A stretch of 64,000 nucleotides of DNA from Thauera sedimentorum (GCF_014489115.1 NZ_JACTAH010000002.1:496001-560000); one strand, 5' to 3'. Numbered from the stretch's first letter, positions 53,042-62,423 are shown. Numbers and translations: made by a program. The notes: a model not told the origin generated them from the sequence alone.

Positions 53042-55891
53042 TCAGGGCTTGCCGGGTGCCGCCACCGGACGCAGCACTTCGGCCAGACGGGCGTACAGCG
53101 CGGCCGGGTCCACCGGCTTGTTCATCACGCTCACCCCGGATTGGCCGAGCCTGTCCGCATCGATGCCGTCCGCGTAGCCGGTGATCAGCACGACCGGCAG
53201 GCCGGGGCGCAGGCGGTGGACCGCCTGGGCGAGCTCCAGCCCGGTCATGCGCGGCATGGTCTGGTCGGTGACCACCAGGTCGAAGCCGTCCGGCCGTTCG
53301 GCGAAGCGCCGCGCCGCGGCGGCGCCGTCGGCCTCGGCGCTGACCTGCAGGCCCCAGCCTTCGAACAGCTCGCGCAGGAAGGCGAGCACCATTTCCTCGT
53401 CGTCGGCCAGCAGCACGCGGCCGGACAACTGCTCGCCGCCGCGGGCCGGCGCGGCGCTGCGGGTGCCCTCGCAGCCGGCGGCCTCTCCCGGCAGGGCCGG
53501 GAGCAGCACGCGGAAGCGGCTGCCCTCGCCCGGCACGCTGTCGAGCAGCACATGGCCGCGGTGCTCATGCACGATGCCATGCACCATGGCCAGGCCCATG
53601 CCGCTGCCCTTGCCGACTTCCTTGGTGGAGAAGAAGGGCTCGAAGATGCGCTCCACGGCGGCCGGGTCGACCCCGGGGCCGTCGTCGCTCACGGTCACCG
53701 CGACGAACTCGCCGGACAAGGCCGCGCGGCAGGAGGCGCACACCGCGTCGACCACGGGCAGGCGCTCCACCGCCACGCGGATCGCGCCGCGCCCGCCGAG
53801 CGCATCGCGCGCATTGATGCACAGGTTCATCACCACCTGCTCGAGCTGCACAGGGTCGGCGAGCACGCAGGCCGGGTCCGCGCCCGGGTCGACCTCGAAG
53901 CCGATCGACGAGGGCAGGGTCGGCCCGAGGAAGCGGCCGAGCTCGGCGACCAGGGCGGACAGGGACAGCGGCCGCAGCGTGGCGCGCTGGCCGCGGCTGA
54001 AGGCGAGCATCTGGCGGATCAGGTCGCGGGCGCGGCCGGCGGCCAGCCCGGCCTGTTCCAGGTAGCGGCCCAGGCGCGCATCGCCCAGTTCGGTCTGGCG
54101 CTCGCCGGCCAGCGCCAGGTAACCGTTGATGCTGGTGAGGATGTTGTTGAAGTCGTGCGCGATGCCCCCGGCCAGGTGGCCGATGGCTTCCATCTTCTGC
54201 GCCTGGCGCAGCTGCGCCTCCAGGCGGGCGCTGTCCTCCTGCGCGCGCTTGGCGGCGGTGATGTCGCGCAGGTAGCCGACGAACAGCCGGCCTTCGGCGC
54301 CCTCGGCCACCGCGATCGCCAGTTCGGCGGGAAACTCGCTGCCGTCGGCGCGCTGCGCGCACACCTCCACCCGCCGGCCGATGAAGGGGCCGCGCCCTTC
54401 GCGCAGGAAGCGTGCCATGCCCTGGCGGTGCGCCTCCCGGTGGCGCGGCGGGATCAGCGTGTCGGCCAGGCTGCGGCCCAGCACGGCCTGGGCGGGATGG
54501 CCGAAGCAGGCCTCGGCCGCGGGATTGAAGCCGCGGATCAGGCCGTCCTCGTCCATGGTGATGATGCAGTCGAGCGCCGCTTCCACCGTGGCGCGCAGGC
54601 GGTTCTCGCTGCGCGCGATGGCCTCGGCGACGACCTTGCGCGCGGTGATGTCGCGGGTCACCGCGAGGATGCGCTCCTGCCCGGCCAGGCGGATGCGCTT
54701 GAGCACCACCTCGTCCCAGTGCAGGCTGCCGTCGGCATTGCGCCGGCGCCACTCGACGCGCACCACCTCGCCGTCGCGCGCGCGCGCCATCCAGCGGCGG
54801 GCGTCCTCGTCGGTATACCCCTGCTCGCCCGAGCCGAGCTGGCCGGGGTTCATGCGCAGCAGGGTGTCGTGGTCGTAGCCATAGACCCGGCAGGCCCGCG
54901 GGTTCACATCGACGATGGCGCCGGTGTCGATGTCGTGGATGAAGATGCAGTCCTCCGAAGCCTCGAAGATCGCGCGGTAGCTGGCCTCCGAAGCGCGCAA
55001 CTCGCGCTCCATGCGGTCGCGCTCGAGTTCGGCCGCCGCGCGCACCGCGAAGATCTTCAGCACCGATTCGACGAAGCGCGCGTCGGCCAGCGGCCGGCGC
55101 GAGACCACCGCGATCAGCCCGAGCGCGGTGCCGCGCCCGTCGGTGAGCGGGTAGCCGGCGTAGCTGTCCATGCGCTGGCGGCCGAACTCCAGGTCGCCGG
55201 GGAACAGCTCGCACAGGCCCTGCGGATAGATGCGGAAGCGCTCGCCGACCACGGTCTCGCAGGGTGTGCCGCGCAGGTCGTAGTCGAAGTCGGCCGACAC
55301 CTCGCCGTCGGCCCACATCGCCAGCACCCGCATGCGGCAGGAGGTTTCCGATTCGCGCACCGAGATGAAGGCCCAGTCGGCATCGACCGTGGTGGCGAGA
55401 AAGCGCACCAGCTCCTGGAACAGCGTGCGCCCGAAGGCCCCGGAGACGGCCAGCGAGGCGCTCTGCAGGGCCTCCTCGATACGTTTGCGCGCGGTGATGT
55501 CGGTGGCCACGCCGCACACCGCGTAGGCCTGGCCGGCGGCGTCGCGCAGGGGAAACTTGTCGACCAGGTAGGTGCGCAGCTCGCCGTGAAAGAGCAGCTG
55601 CTCCTCGAAGGTCACCGTGTGCATGCGTTCGAGCACCAGCGCGTCGTTCTCGCGCAGGCGGCGGGCGACCGCGCGCGGCATCACGTCCACGTCGCGCCGT
55701 CCGAGGATGTCGGCCTCGGCGCGGCCGACGAGGCGGCAGAACTCCTTGTTGACGAACTGGTAGCGCCCGTCCGCATCCTTCCAGAACACCACCGCCCCGG
55801 TCTGGTCGAGGATCTGCCGCAGGCGCAGGTCCGATGCGCGCCGCGAAGGCACCGTCTGCGGGTTCGCCATCTGCCTGTCGTCCAGCCCCAT
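53042..55891 (-). CDS. Hybrid sensor histidine kinase, PAS-GAF-PAS-PAS-HisKA-HATPase-REC
   Basis: 949 residues from ATG 55891 (GGAG seven bases upstream; other ATGs at 55870 and beyond lack this). Order: PAS about 20-135 ([20 protein letters not shown]), GAF about 150-300, PAS about 310-430, PAS about 435-555, dimerisation/phosphoacceptor with His in [17 protein letters not shown] near 590, ATP lid VSDDGPGVD and [14 protein letters not shown], then a C-terminal receiver with Asp in [13 protein letters not shown]. There are no membrane helices, so it is a cytoplasmic sensor of redox, light or small molecules. The OmpR-type regulator gene lies 132 bases upstream on the same strand and is the likely partner. 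Confidence 0.93.
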   Translation of the reverse strand: MGLDDRQMANPQTVPSRRASDLRLRQILDQTGAVVFWKDADGRYQFVNKEFCRLVGRAEADILGRRDVDVMPRAVARRLRENDALVLERMHTVTFEEQLLFHGELRTYLVDKFPLRDAAGQAYAVCGVATDITARKRIEEALQSASLAVSGAFGRTLFQELVRFLATTVDADWAFISVRESETSCRMRVLAMWADGEVSADFDYDLRGTPCETVVGERFRIYPQGLCELFPGDLEFGRQRMDSYAGYPLTDGRGTALGLIAVVSRRPLADARFVESVLKIFAVRAAAELERDRMERELRASEASYRAIFEASEDCIFIHDIDTGAIVDVNPRACRVYGYDHDTLLRMNPGQLGSGEQGYTDEDARRWMARARDGEVVRVEWRRRNADGSLHWDEVVLKRIRLAGQERILAVTRDITARKVVAEAIARSENRLRATVEAALDCIITMDEDGLIRGFNPAAEACFGHPAQAVLGRSLADTLIPPRHREAHRQGMARFLREGRGPFIGRRVEVCAQRADGSEFPAELAIAVAEGAEGRLFVGYLRDITAAKRAQEDSARLEAQLRQAQKMEAIGHLAGGIAHDFNNILTSINGYLALAGERQTELGDARLGRYLEQAGLAAGRARDLIRQMLAFSRGQRATLRPLSLSALVAELGRFLGPTLPSSIGFEVDPGADPACVLADPVQLEQVVMNLCINARDALGGRGAIRVAVERLPVVDAVCASCRAALSGEFVAVTVSDDGPGVDPAAVERIFEPFFSTKEVGKGSGMGLAMVHGIVHEHRGHVLLDSVPGEGSRFRVLLPALPGEAAGCEGTRSAAPARGGEQLSGRVLLADDEEMVLAFLRELFEGWGLQVSAEADGAAAARRFAERPDGFDLVVTDQTMPRMTGLELAQAVHRLRPGLPVVLITGYADGIDADRLGQSGVSVMNKPVDPAALYARLAEVLRPVAAPGKP

Positions 55892-56023
55892 CGCCCTCTC
55901 CCCGGCCGCTGCCGCCTGATGCAGTCTAGACACCGGCAACCCGGGGGTAGCGCTCTGTTACCCGGCGGTTACCACGGAAACACGGCTGAAACACTGCACG
56001 CCTGTCGCAGGCGCGGACGGCGT

Positions 56024-56743
56024 TCAGGGCACGAACATGTAGCCCGCGCCGCGCACCGTGCGGATCAGCTGCGGACGCTCGGGGTCGGGCTCGACCTTGC
56101 GGCGCAGGCGGGCGATGCGGATGTCGATCGAGCGGTCGAAGGGCTCCCACTCGCGGTTGCGCGTCATGGTCAGCAGGCGGTCGCGCGACAGCACCTGGTT
56201 GGGGTGGTCGACGAAGGCCTTGAGCAGCTCGAACTCCATCGCGGTCAGCACGATCTCCTCGCCGTCCGCGCCGAACAGGCGGTGCGAGCGCGGGTCAAGC
56301 CGGCATTCGCCCACCGCCAGCATGGCCTCGGCGCGCGGCGCGGGCTCGCCGCCGGCCGCGGTGGCGGCGGCTTCCTGCACCCGGCGCAGCACGCTCTTCA
56401 CCCGCGCCAGCAGCTCGCGCGGCTCATAGGGCTTGGCGATGTAGTCGTCGGCCCCCATCTCCAGGCCGACCACGCGATCCACCACCTCGCCGGCGCCGGT
56501 GACCATGAGCACGCCGACCCGGTAGTGCTCGCGCAGCCAGCGCAACAGGCTGAGGCCGTCCTCGCCGGGCATGCGCAGGTCGAGCAGCACCACTTCCGCC
56601 GGCGTGCCGGCCAGCGCCGCGCGCATCTCGACGCCATTGGCCGCTTCGGCCACCTCGAATCCATGCAGCGACAGGTACTCGCGCAGCATCTCGCGCGCGC
56701 CCTGGTCGTCGTCCACCAGCAGCAAGCGGCCGTTCGTCTCCAT
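56024..56743 (-). CDS. OmpR-family response regulator
   Basis: 239 residues from ATG 56743, where the homologous start METNGRLLLVDDD begins. Receiver domain residues 1-118 with the acidic pocket DDD at 11-13, phosphoacceptor Asp55 in LLDLRMPG and Lys in AKPYEP near 104; DNA-binding winged helix about 140-235 with VLTAMEFELLKAFVDHPNQVLSRDRLL and DRSIDIRIARLRRKVEPDP, ending in TVRGAGYMF. It should bind direct repeats as a dimer. Three phased CGATAC repeats lie 67-93 bases upstream and a TATACT -10 precedes the gene, suggesting self-activation. Confidence 0.94.
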   Translation of the reverse strand: METNGRLLLVDDDQGAREMLREYLSLHGFEVAEAANGVEMRAALAGTPAEVVLLDLRMPGEDGLSLLRWLREHYRVGVLMVTGAGEVVDRVVGLEMGADDYIAKPYEPRELLARVKSVLRRVQEAAATAAGGEPAPRAEAMLAVGECRLDPRSHRLFGADGEEIVLTAMEFELLKAFVDHPNQVLSRDRLLTMTRNREWEPFDRSIDIRIARLRRKVEPDPERPQLIRTVRGAGYMFVP

Positions 56744-56771
56744 CGCAAGGTCTCCCGAGCATGCCGTCTTG

Positions 56772-56836
56772 AGTATAGACAGCGCGCGCGGGCGGATCTG
56801 AAACGCGGGCGATACACGGCCGATACCTGACGATAC
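56772..56836 (-). promoter_or_regulatory. Response regulator promoter with phased CGATAC direct repeats
   Basis: On the minus strand TATACT (56777-56772) is a -10 with no recognisable -35. Plus-strand CGATAC copies begin at 56810, 56821 and 56831, spaced 11 and 10 bases, one helical turn each; a fourth is at 56873. This is how OmpR/PhoB-class activators bind just upstream of weak -35 regions. Confidence 0.5.
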
Positions 56837-56949
56837 GCAATCGCACCGAATCGACAATCGCCCGATACCTCGCCGGCCCACCATGCGCTCCAACGACCCA
56901 CGCCCCGCAAGGCACCGAGGTCGCCCCAGAGCACACAGGAGAACCGGCC

Positions 56950-57273
56950 ATGAAGTCCATCCAGCCCCCCGTCGCCTACCCCGCAGGCCTTGAAGCGGCC
57001 GAGCGCGCCACCGCCCATATCGCCGCCGCCCGTGCGCACTTCGCCCGCGCCGCCGCCCATATCGGACAGGCCGCGCGGCAGATGATGGCCGAGCGCCGCC
57101 GCGAGCGCGCCCGCCGCCGCCAGATCCACCTCCTGGCCAGGCTGGACGAGCGCACGCTCAAGGACATCGGCCTGCACCGCGCCGAGATCGGCTCGCTGGC
57201 CGACGAGATGCACGGCAGCAGCGAGCGCACCCGGCGCCAGGCCGGGTCGCATTACGTTTCCCCGCTCTACTGA
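56950..57273 (+). CDS. DUF1127-domain small protein
   Basis: 107 residues. The first 60 are Ala/His/Arg-rich helix (AERATAHIAAARAHFARAAAHIG), and the C-terminal part has the DUF1127 pattern LARLDERTLKDIGLHRAEIGSL with a conserved Asp-Ile-Gly turn. Proteins with this domain are small, basic and linked to stress, phosphate or RNA binding in alphaproteobacteria. AGGAG lies nine bases upstream of ATG. It starts 206 bases from the divergent response regulator gene and 41 bases before the ferritin-like gene, so the phased repeats might control it too. Confidence 0.8.
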   Translation: MKSIQPPVAYPAGLEAAERATAHIAAARAHFARAAAHIGQAARQMMAERRRERARRRQIHLLARLDERTLKDIGLHRAEIGSLADEMHGSSERTRRQAGSHYVSPLY

Positions 57274-57313
57274 GCACCCCCAGCCCCCTCTCCCACCAGC
57301 AAGGAGCACCACC

Positions 57314-58276
57314 ATGGAAGCCCAAGCCACCCTCAGCCCGATCGACACCCAGCGCTACGCCAAGTGCGTGGAAGTGTCCAGGCGGGTCCGTTTCGACATC
57401 GACCGCGACGTGATCCGCGGCCGCCAGTTCGACTTCGGCAAGAAGTTCCTGCCCGACGGCCTGTCGCGCGTCGCCGACCTGCCCTTCCTCAGCCCGGCCG
57501 AGAAGCGCTACTTCTCGCAGGTGCAGGGCCGCACCTACGCCAACACCTTCGGCCTGGTCGAGCGCTTCATCGGCGCCAAGATGCTCGACGTGTCGCGCAC
57601 CTACTGGCTCGGCGACCAGATCGCGCTGGAAGCGCTGGTGCGCTTCACCGACGAGGAGATCAAGCACCAGGAGATGTTCCGCCGGCTCGACGCGATGGCC
57701 GCCGAGGGCATGCCCGCCGGCTACACCTACGTGCCCGATCCCAACGAGGTCGCCGCCGCGGTGCTGGCCGCCTCCAGCTGGGCGGTGCTGGGCCTGACCT
57801 GCCACATCGAGATGTTCGTGCTCGCCCACTACCACAGCAGCATCGACCCGGACGACCAGCTCTCCGAGCTGTGGAAGGACGTGTTCCTGCACCACGCGCG
57901 CGAGGAATCGCAGCACGCCATCCTCGACGAGATGGAGTGGGTGCAGGAGGACGCCCGCCTCACCCCGGCCCAGCGCGACCAGGCGGTGGATGACCTGATC
58001 GCCCTGGTCGGCGCGGTCGACGGCATCCTGGTGGCACAGGCCGCGGCCGATGCGCAGCACTTCGTCGCCACCGCCGGGCGCGGCTTCACCGCCGAGGAGG
58101 CCGGGCGCATCCACGCCACGTTGCGCCGCGCCTACCGCTGGCAGTACATCGTCTCCGGCGTGCAGGACCCGCGCTTCCAGAAGGCGCTCGGGCCGATGAT
58201 CAGCGAGGCCCAGTTCGCCCGCATCGGCGCCGCGCTCGCCCCCATCGTCGAGGATGTGAACCTCGTGGTGCACTGA
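57314..58276 (+). CDS. Ferritin-like di-iron protein, function unknown
   Basis: 320 residues, mostly helical. Metal-ligand patterns are visible: an ExxH in TDEEIKHQEMF near residues 111-121, a Glu in CHIEMFVLAHYH near 172-183, and EESQHAILDE near 196-205. The spacing suits a four-helix di-iron carboxylate fold of the AurF/ferritin-like superfamily, which oxidises amines or other substrates or stores iron. AAGGAG lies about eight bases before ATG. I cannot name a substrate. It is 41 bases after the DUF1127 gene and is followed by a strong terminator, so the two form a short operon next to the two-component system. Confidence 0.75.
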   Translation: MEAQATLSPIDTQRYAKCVEVSRRVRFDIDRDVIRGRQFDFGKKFLPDGLSRVADLPFLSPAEKRYFSQVQGRTYANTFGLVERFIGAKMLDVSRTYWLGDQIALEALVRFTDEEIKHQEMFRRLDAMAAEGMPAGYTYVPDPNEVAAAVLAASSWAVLGLTCHIEMFVLAHYHSSIDPDDQLSELWKDVFLHHAREESQHAILDEMEWVQEDARLTPAQRDQAVDDLIALVGAVDGILVAQAAADAQHFVATAGRGFTAEEAGRIHATLRRAYRWQYIVSGVQDPRFQKALGPMISEAQFARIGAALAPIVEDVNLVVH

Positions 58277-58294
58277 GCCTCAGCCCGTCCCGCC

Positions 58295-58325
58295 ACGGCC
58301 GCCTGCGGGCGGCCGTTTCGCTTTC
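58295..58325 (+). terminator. Rho-independent terminator after the ferritin-like gene
   Basis: Perfect nine-base arms ACGGCCGCC (58295-58303) and GGCGGCCGT (58308-58316) with a TGCG loop, then TTCGCTTT. Confidence 0.8.
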
Positions 58326-58398
58326 TCCGCCGGCAGGACTGTCGCCGGCGCCCCGCGGAGCGCTACCATGGGCGCCTTCCCCGCCGATCCCGCCCCCG

Positions 58399-58971
58399 AT
58401 GCCCGCCCGCCTGCCCGCCCGCCTCGCCCTGCTCGCCCACCCGGCCACCCCGGACGGGCCGGTGCATTCGCTGACGGTCGAGGTGGACCACCATGCCGAC
58501 GGCGGCCTGCGCCTGTCCTTCGCGCTGGCCCACGGCGGCGGCCTGCTGCTCCCCGCGCCGCAGGCCCCGGGACCGGCCGACGGCCTGTGGGCACACACCT
58601 GCTGCGAAGCCTTCGTGGCGGTGGCGGGCGAAGCGGGCTACCGGGAGTACAACTTCTCGCCGTCGGGCCAGTGGGCAAGCTACGCGTTCAGCGCCTACCG
58701 CCAGCGCGCCGCCACGCCCGACGCCCTGCCCGCGCCCGCCATCGAGACCGTCGCCACCCCCGGCCTGCTGAGCCTGCACGCCACCCTGCCCGCGCAGCTG
58801 TTGCCGGGGGCCCCGCCCGGCCGCCTGCTCATGCTCGGCCTCAGCGCGGTGAGCGAGGCCAGGGACGGCAGCCTGCAGTACTGGGCGCTGCGCCACCCCG
58901 CCGAACGCCCCGATTTCCACGACCGGCGCGGCTTCGCGCTGGCCTTTGCGCCGATCCTCCCCGATTGCTGA
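58399..58971 (+). CDS. DOMON-like domain protein
   Basis: 190 residues without a clear signal peptide. The sequence has beta-sandwich features and the pattern LWAHTCCEAFVAVAGEAGYREYNFSPSGQWASYAFSAYR, split here as the CCEAFV pair of Cys and the YNFSPSGQW signature, which marks DOMON-like proteins often annotated next to DUF1343 genes. The end has GSLQYWALRHPAERPDFHDR. Members may bind haem or sugars; no function is established. Its stop is only five bases before the NamZ-like gene, so they are co-expressed. Confidence 0.78.
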   Translation: MPARLPARLALLAHPATPDGPVHSLTVEVDHHADGGLRLSFALAHGGGLLLPAPQAPGPADGLWAHTCCEAFVAVAGEAGYREYNFSPSGQWASYAFSAYRQRAATPDALPAPAIETVATPGLLSLHATLPAQLLPGAPPGRLLMLGLSAVSEARDGSLQYWALRHPAERPDFHDRRGFALAFAPILPDC

Positions 58972-58976
58972 CCACC

Positions 58977-60194
58977 ATGACCCGTACCCTCTTCGGCCTG
59001 GACCGCCTGATCGCCGACCCCGCCCTGCGCCGCCCGCTGGCCGGCCGCCGCGTCGCCCTGCTCGCCCATCCGGCCTCGGTCACCGCGGACCTGACCCATG
59101 CGCTCGACGCCCTCGCCGCCCTGCCCGACCTGCACCTCACCGCAGCCTTCGGCCCCCAGCACGGCCTGCGCGGCGACAAGCAGGACAACATGATCGAATC
59201 GCCGGATTTCGTCGATCCGCTGCATGGCATCCCGGTGTTCAGCCTCTACGGCGAAGTGCGCCGGCCCACCGACGCGATGATGTCCAGCTTCGACGTGCTG
59301 CTCGTCGACCTGCAGGACCTCGGCTGCCGCATCTACACCTTCATCACCACCCTGCGCTACGTGCTGGAGGCCGCCGCCCAACACGGCAAGTCGGTGTGGG
59401 TGCTCGACCGCCCCAACCCGGCCGGCCGGCCGGTGGAAGGCACGCTCTTGCGCCCGGGCTGGGAGAGCTTCGTCGGCGCCGGCCCCTTGCCGATGCGCCA
59501 CGGCCTCACCATGGGCGAACTCGCCCACTGGTTCGTCGCCGAACTCGGGCTGGACGTGGACCTGCAGGTCATAACCATGGCCGGCTGGCAGCCGGGTGCG
59601 GCACCCGGCCACGGCTGGCCGCTGGGCGAACGCAGCTGGGTGAACCCCAGCCCCAACGCGCCCAACCTGTGGATGGCACGCTGCTACGCCGGCACGGTGA
59701 TGCTGGAAGGCACCACGCTGTCGGAAGGGCGCGGCACCACCCGCCCGCTAGAACTGTTCGGCGCACCCGACCTCGACGCCCGCGCCCTGCTCGCCGAGAT
59801 GCACGCCCTGGCCCCACAGTGGCTGGCCGGCTGCCGGCTGCGCGAATGCTGGTTCGAACCCACCTTTCACAAGCACGCCGGCAAGCTGTGCAACGGCGTG
59901 CACATCCATGTGGAGGACGGCGCCTACGACCACGCCGCCTTCCGCCCCTGGCGCCTGCAGGCGCTGGCCTTCAAGGCGCTGCGCCGGCTGGCGCCGGACT
60001 ACCCGCTGTGGCGCGACTTCCCCTACGAGTACGAGCACGACCGCCTGGCGATCGACCTGATCAACGGTAGCCCGCTGCTGCGCGAATGGGTGGACGATGC
60101 GGCCGCCGAAGCAGGCGACCTGGAGGCCCTGGCCAGCGCCGACGAAGCCGCCTGGCGCGAAGCCAGCGCCCCCTTCCTGCGCTACCCCATGTAG
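58977..60194 (+). CDS. DUF1343 / NamZ-like exo-N-acetylmuramidase
   Basis: 405 residues. The family motifs RVALLAHPASVT, AAFGPQHGLRGDKQDNMIES, IPVFSLYGE, VDLQDLGCRIYTFITTL, VLDRPNPAGRPVEG and LEGTTLSEGRGTTRPLELFGAP are all seen in order. Bacillus NamZ (YbbC) of this family removes non-reducing terminal MurNAc from cell-wall fragments. There is no signal peptide here, so a cytoplasmic recycling role is likely. The first 25 residues match ATG 58977 with no earlier start in frame nearby. The stop TAG is contributed by the left arm of a REPIN. Confidence 0.88.
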   Translation: MTRTLFGLDRLIADPALRRPLAGRRVALLAHPASVTADLTHALDALAALPDLHLTAAFGPQHGLRGDKQDNMIESPDFVDPLHGIPVFSLYGEVRRPTDAMMSSFDVLLVDLQDLGCRIYTFITTLRYVLEAAAQHGKSVWVLDRPNPAGRPVEGTLLRPGWESFVGAGPLPMRHGLTMGELAHWFVAELGLDVDLQVITMAGWQPGAAPGHGWPLGERSWVNPSPNAPNLWMARCYAGTVMLEGTTLSEGRGTTRPLELFGAPDLDARALLAEMHALAPQWLAGCRLRECWFEPTFHKHAGKLCNGVHIHVEDGAYDHAAFRPWRLQALAFKALRRLAPDYPLWRDFPYEYEHDRLAIDLINGSPLLREWVDDAAAEAGDLEALASADEAAWREASAPFLRYPM

Positions 60195-60264
60195 GAGCGG
60201 CCTCGGCCGCGATGCGGCCGGCTGGTGCACGGAAGCGCCGCATCGCGGCCAAGGCCGCTCCTAC
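60191..60264. repeat. REPIN copy 2
   Basis: Left arm 60191-60217 begins GTAGGAGCGGCCTCGGCC, right arm 60238-60264, loop 20 bases, one mismatch in 27 pairs. It lies between convergent DUF1343 and SulP genes. Its first bases give the TAG stop (60192-60194) of the DUF1343 gene. Confidence 0.9.
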
Positions 60265-60267
60265 AGT

Positions 60268-61875
60268 TCATGTCAGCCGCCGCGGACCGTCAGCCACTTC
60301 GCGCGCGGCCGCCTTGGCCGGGGCGTAGTCGTCGTAGAGGATGTGCTCCGGCAGGCTCGGGGCGCCCAGCGCGGCGAGCTGCGCGCGGATCGCCGGCGGC
60401 ACCACCACGAAGGCGGCGATGTCCTGCGCCTTCAGGCCCTCGATCATCTCCTCCAGGGTAAACACCGCCGACAGGTCCATGAAGGGCACCCGGCTGCAGT
60501 CGAACACCACCGCGCGCGTGCCCAGCACCTGGTCGACCCGGTCGAGCAGGCGGCTGGTGGAGCCGAAGAAGAAGGGCCCCGCCACCTCCAGCACCCGCAC
60601 GCCGCCGCGCATCGTGCTGCCCGGGCCGGCCTCGGCCGCGGCCGGCTCCTCGTCCGGCGCCACCTTGAAGCTCGCCTGGCCGATCAGCTGGTGGATGATC
60701 AGTCCCATCGACAGCACCACGCCGGCACCGACCGCGACGATCAGGTCCACGAACACGGTGAGCACGAACACCGCCGCCATCACCGCCACGTCGGTACGCG
60801 GCGCGGTGCGCAGGAGCTTGAGCAGGCGGTAGTCGAGGATGTCCATGCCCACCTTGATGAGGATGCCGGCCAGCACCGCCAGCGGGATCTGCGTGGCCAG
60901 CGGCGCGGCGCCCAGCAGCAGGGCGAGCAGGAACAGCGCATGCACCACGCCCGACAGCCGTCCGCTGCCGCCGGCCTTGATGTTGACCACGGTGCGCATG
61001 GTGGCGCCCGCCCCCGGCAGGCCGCCGACGAAGGCGCACAGGATGTTGCCCAGGCCCTGGCCGAACAGCTCGCGGTTGGATTCGTGGCGGGTGCGGGTGA
61101 TGGAGTCGGCCACCAGCGAGGTCAGCAGGCTGTCTATGCTGCCCAGCATGGCCAGGGTGAAGCCCAGTACCAGCACCGTGGTCCAGGTATCGATGGAGAA
61201 CTGCGGCAGCACCAGGTCCGGCAGGCCCATCGGGATCTCGCCGATCACCGGCACCTCGAAACCGGCCACCACCGACAGCACGGTCATGGCGATCAGCGCC
61301 ACCAGCGGCGCCGGCACGATGCGGCTGACCCGCATCGGCGTGCGGAACACGATCACCAGGGTGAGGAAGGCGAGCAGGAAGGCCTGGCCGTTGACCGCCG
61401 ACAGCGTCGCCGGCAGCGCCAGCAGGGCCTTGAACGGCGCGGACAGCGGCTGCGCGCCGAGCAGCGGAGCGATCTGCAGCAGGATGATGATCACCCCGAT
61501 GCCGCTCATGAAGCCGGACACCACCGGATAGGGAATGAAGCGCACCAGCCCGCCGGCCTTGACCGCGCCGAGCAGGATCTGCCCCAGGCCGCCGACCAGC
61601 ACCGCCGCCATGGCCAGCGACAGATTGCCGCCCACCGCCACCAGGGTGGAAGCGAACACCACGGTCATCGGCCCGGTGGGGCCGGAAATCTGCATCCGCG
61701 TGCCGCCGAACAGCGCAGCCAGCAGACCCAGCGCGATCGCGCCATACAGCCCGGCGGCCGCACCCGCGCCGGAGGCCACGCCGAACGCCAGCGCCAGCGG
61801 CAGCGCCACCACGCCGGCGGTGAGCCCGCCGAACAGGTCGCCGCGCAATCCGGCCTTGCCGAAAGAGAACTCCAT
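60268..61875 (-). CDS. SulP-family anion transporter with STAS domain
   Basis: 535 residues; AGGGAGG five bases before the ATG. About 10-14 membrane helices with family stretches AGVVALPLALAFGVASGAG, SGPTGPMTVVFAS, FLLALLLGAAPLATQIPLAVLAGILIKVGMDILD, split here as the GPTGP and LVADSITRTRHESNRELFGQG motifs. Residues about 440-520 form a STAS domain (VVFDCSRVPFMDLSAVFTLEEMIE). It probably moves sulfate or bicarbonate with protons or sodium. No carbonic anhydrase or sulfate assimilation gene adjoins to decide which. It is convergent with the DUF1343 gene. Confidence 0.92.
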   Translation of the reverse strand: MEFSFGKAGLRGDLFGGLTAGVVALPLALAFGVASGAGAAAGLYGAIALGLLAALFGGTRMQISGPTGPMTVVFASTLVAVGGNLSLAMAAVLVGGLGQILLGAVKAGGLVRFIPYPVVSGFMSGIGVIIILLQIAPLLGAQPLSAPFKALLALPATLSAVNGQAFLLAFLTLVIVFRTPMRVSRIVPAPLVALIAMTVLSVVAGFEVPVIGEIPMGLPDLVLPQFSIDTWTTVLVLGFTLAMLGSIDSLLTSLVADSITRTRHESNRELFGQGLGNILCAFVGGLPGAGATMRTVVNIKAGGSGRLSGVVHALFLLALLLGAAPLATQIPLAVLAGILIKVGMDILDYRLLKLLRTAPRTDVAVMAAVFVLTVFVDLIVAVGAGVVLSMGLIIHQLIGQASFKVAPDEEPAAAEAGPGSTMRGGVRVLEVAGPFFFGSTSRLLDRVDQVLGTRAVVFDCSRVPFMDLSAVFTLEEMIEGLKAQDIAAFVVVPPAIRAQLAALGAPSLPEHILYDDYAPAKAAAREVADGPRRLT

Positions 61876-61922
61876 CTAGCCTCCCTGCAAGCAAACCGGC
61901 CGGACGGGTCGTGGCCGATTCA

Positions 61923-61942
61923 GGGCGCGCGTCTGCGCGCCC
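61923..61942 (-). terminator. Hairpin between the thioredoxin gene and sulP
   Basis: Arms GGGCGCGC and GCGCGCCC (eight bases each, four-base loop) lie downstream of the minus-strand thioredoxin gene and upstream of sulP. No T-run, so termination strength is uncertain. Confidence 0.4.
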
Positions 61943-62045
61943 GAGGGACGCTGTCTCCTCCCGTCATTGTTCTTGTCGTTGTCCTGCAAGACGGGGACGA
62001 TGCGGCAAAACCGCAGCGCCTGCAAGCTGCGCCGCAGCGTAGTGC

Positions 62046-62423
62046 TCAGTCCTGCTGCTGCCCGGTCTGTTGTGCAGCGATCTCGGCGCGCACCTCGTCC
62101 ATGTCGAGATTGCGCGCACCATCCACGATGTGCTGCAGGGCGTTGGCGGGAATCGCACCGGATTCGCGGAACACCATGATGCGCTCACGGATCACCGCCA
62201 GCGTGGGGACCGAGCGGATGCCGAACACCGAGGCCAACTCCTGCTGCGCGTCGGTGTCGATCTTGCCGAAGACGATGTCCGGGTTGGCCTCGGCGGCGGC
62301 CTCGAAGACCGGGCCGAAGCTCTTGCACGGCCCGCACCAGGTGGCCCAGAAGTCGAGGAACACGATCGGGTTGTCGTTGATGATCTGTTCGAAGTTCTCG
62401 CCGGTGATTTCAATGCAGGCCAT
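62046..62423 (-). CDS. Thioredoxin-family protein
   Basis: 125 residues. Thioredoxin fold with active site WATWCGPCKSFGP near residues 26-38, KIDTDAQQELASVFGIRSVPTLAV with the cis-Pro, and a Gln-rich C-terminal extension of about 20 residues that standard TrxA lacks. No signal peptide, so cytoplasmic disulfide reduction is expected. The position Arg/Ile near VIRERIMVFRESGAI differs from TrxA. It may be a second thioredoxin for stress. It is on the minus strand between sulP and a REPIN. Confidence 0.92.
   Translation of the reverse strand: MACIEITGENFEQIINDNPIVFLDFWATWCGPCKSFGPVFEAAAEANPDIVFGKIDTDAQQELASVFGIRSVPTLAVIRERIMVFRESGAIPANALQHIVDGARNLDMDEVRAEIAAQQTGQQQD

Noticed and set aside
53141..56830. 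Long plus-strand open frame opposite the histidine kinase and response regulator
   Set aside because: It runs through two recognised genes and their intergenic gap with no recognisable motif, as expected of reverse-complement frames in GC-rich DNA.
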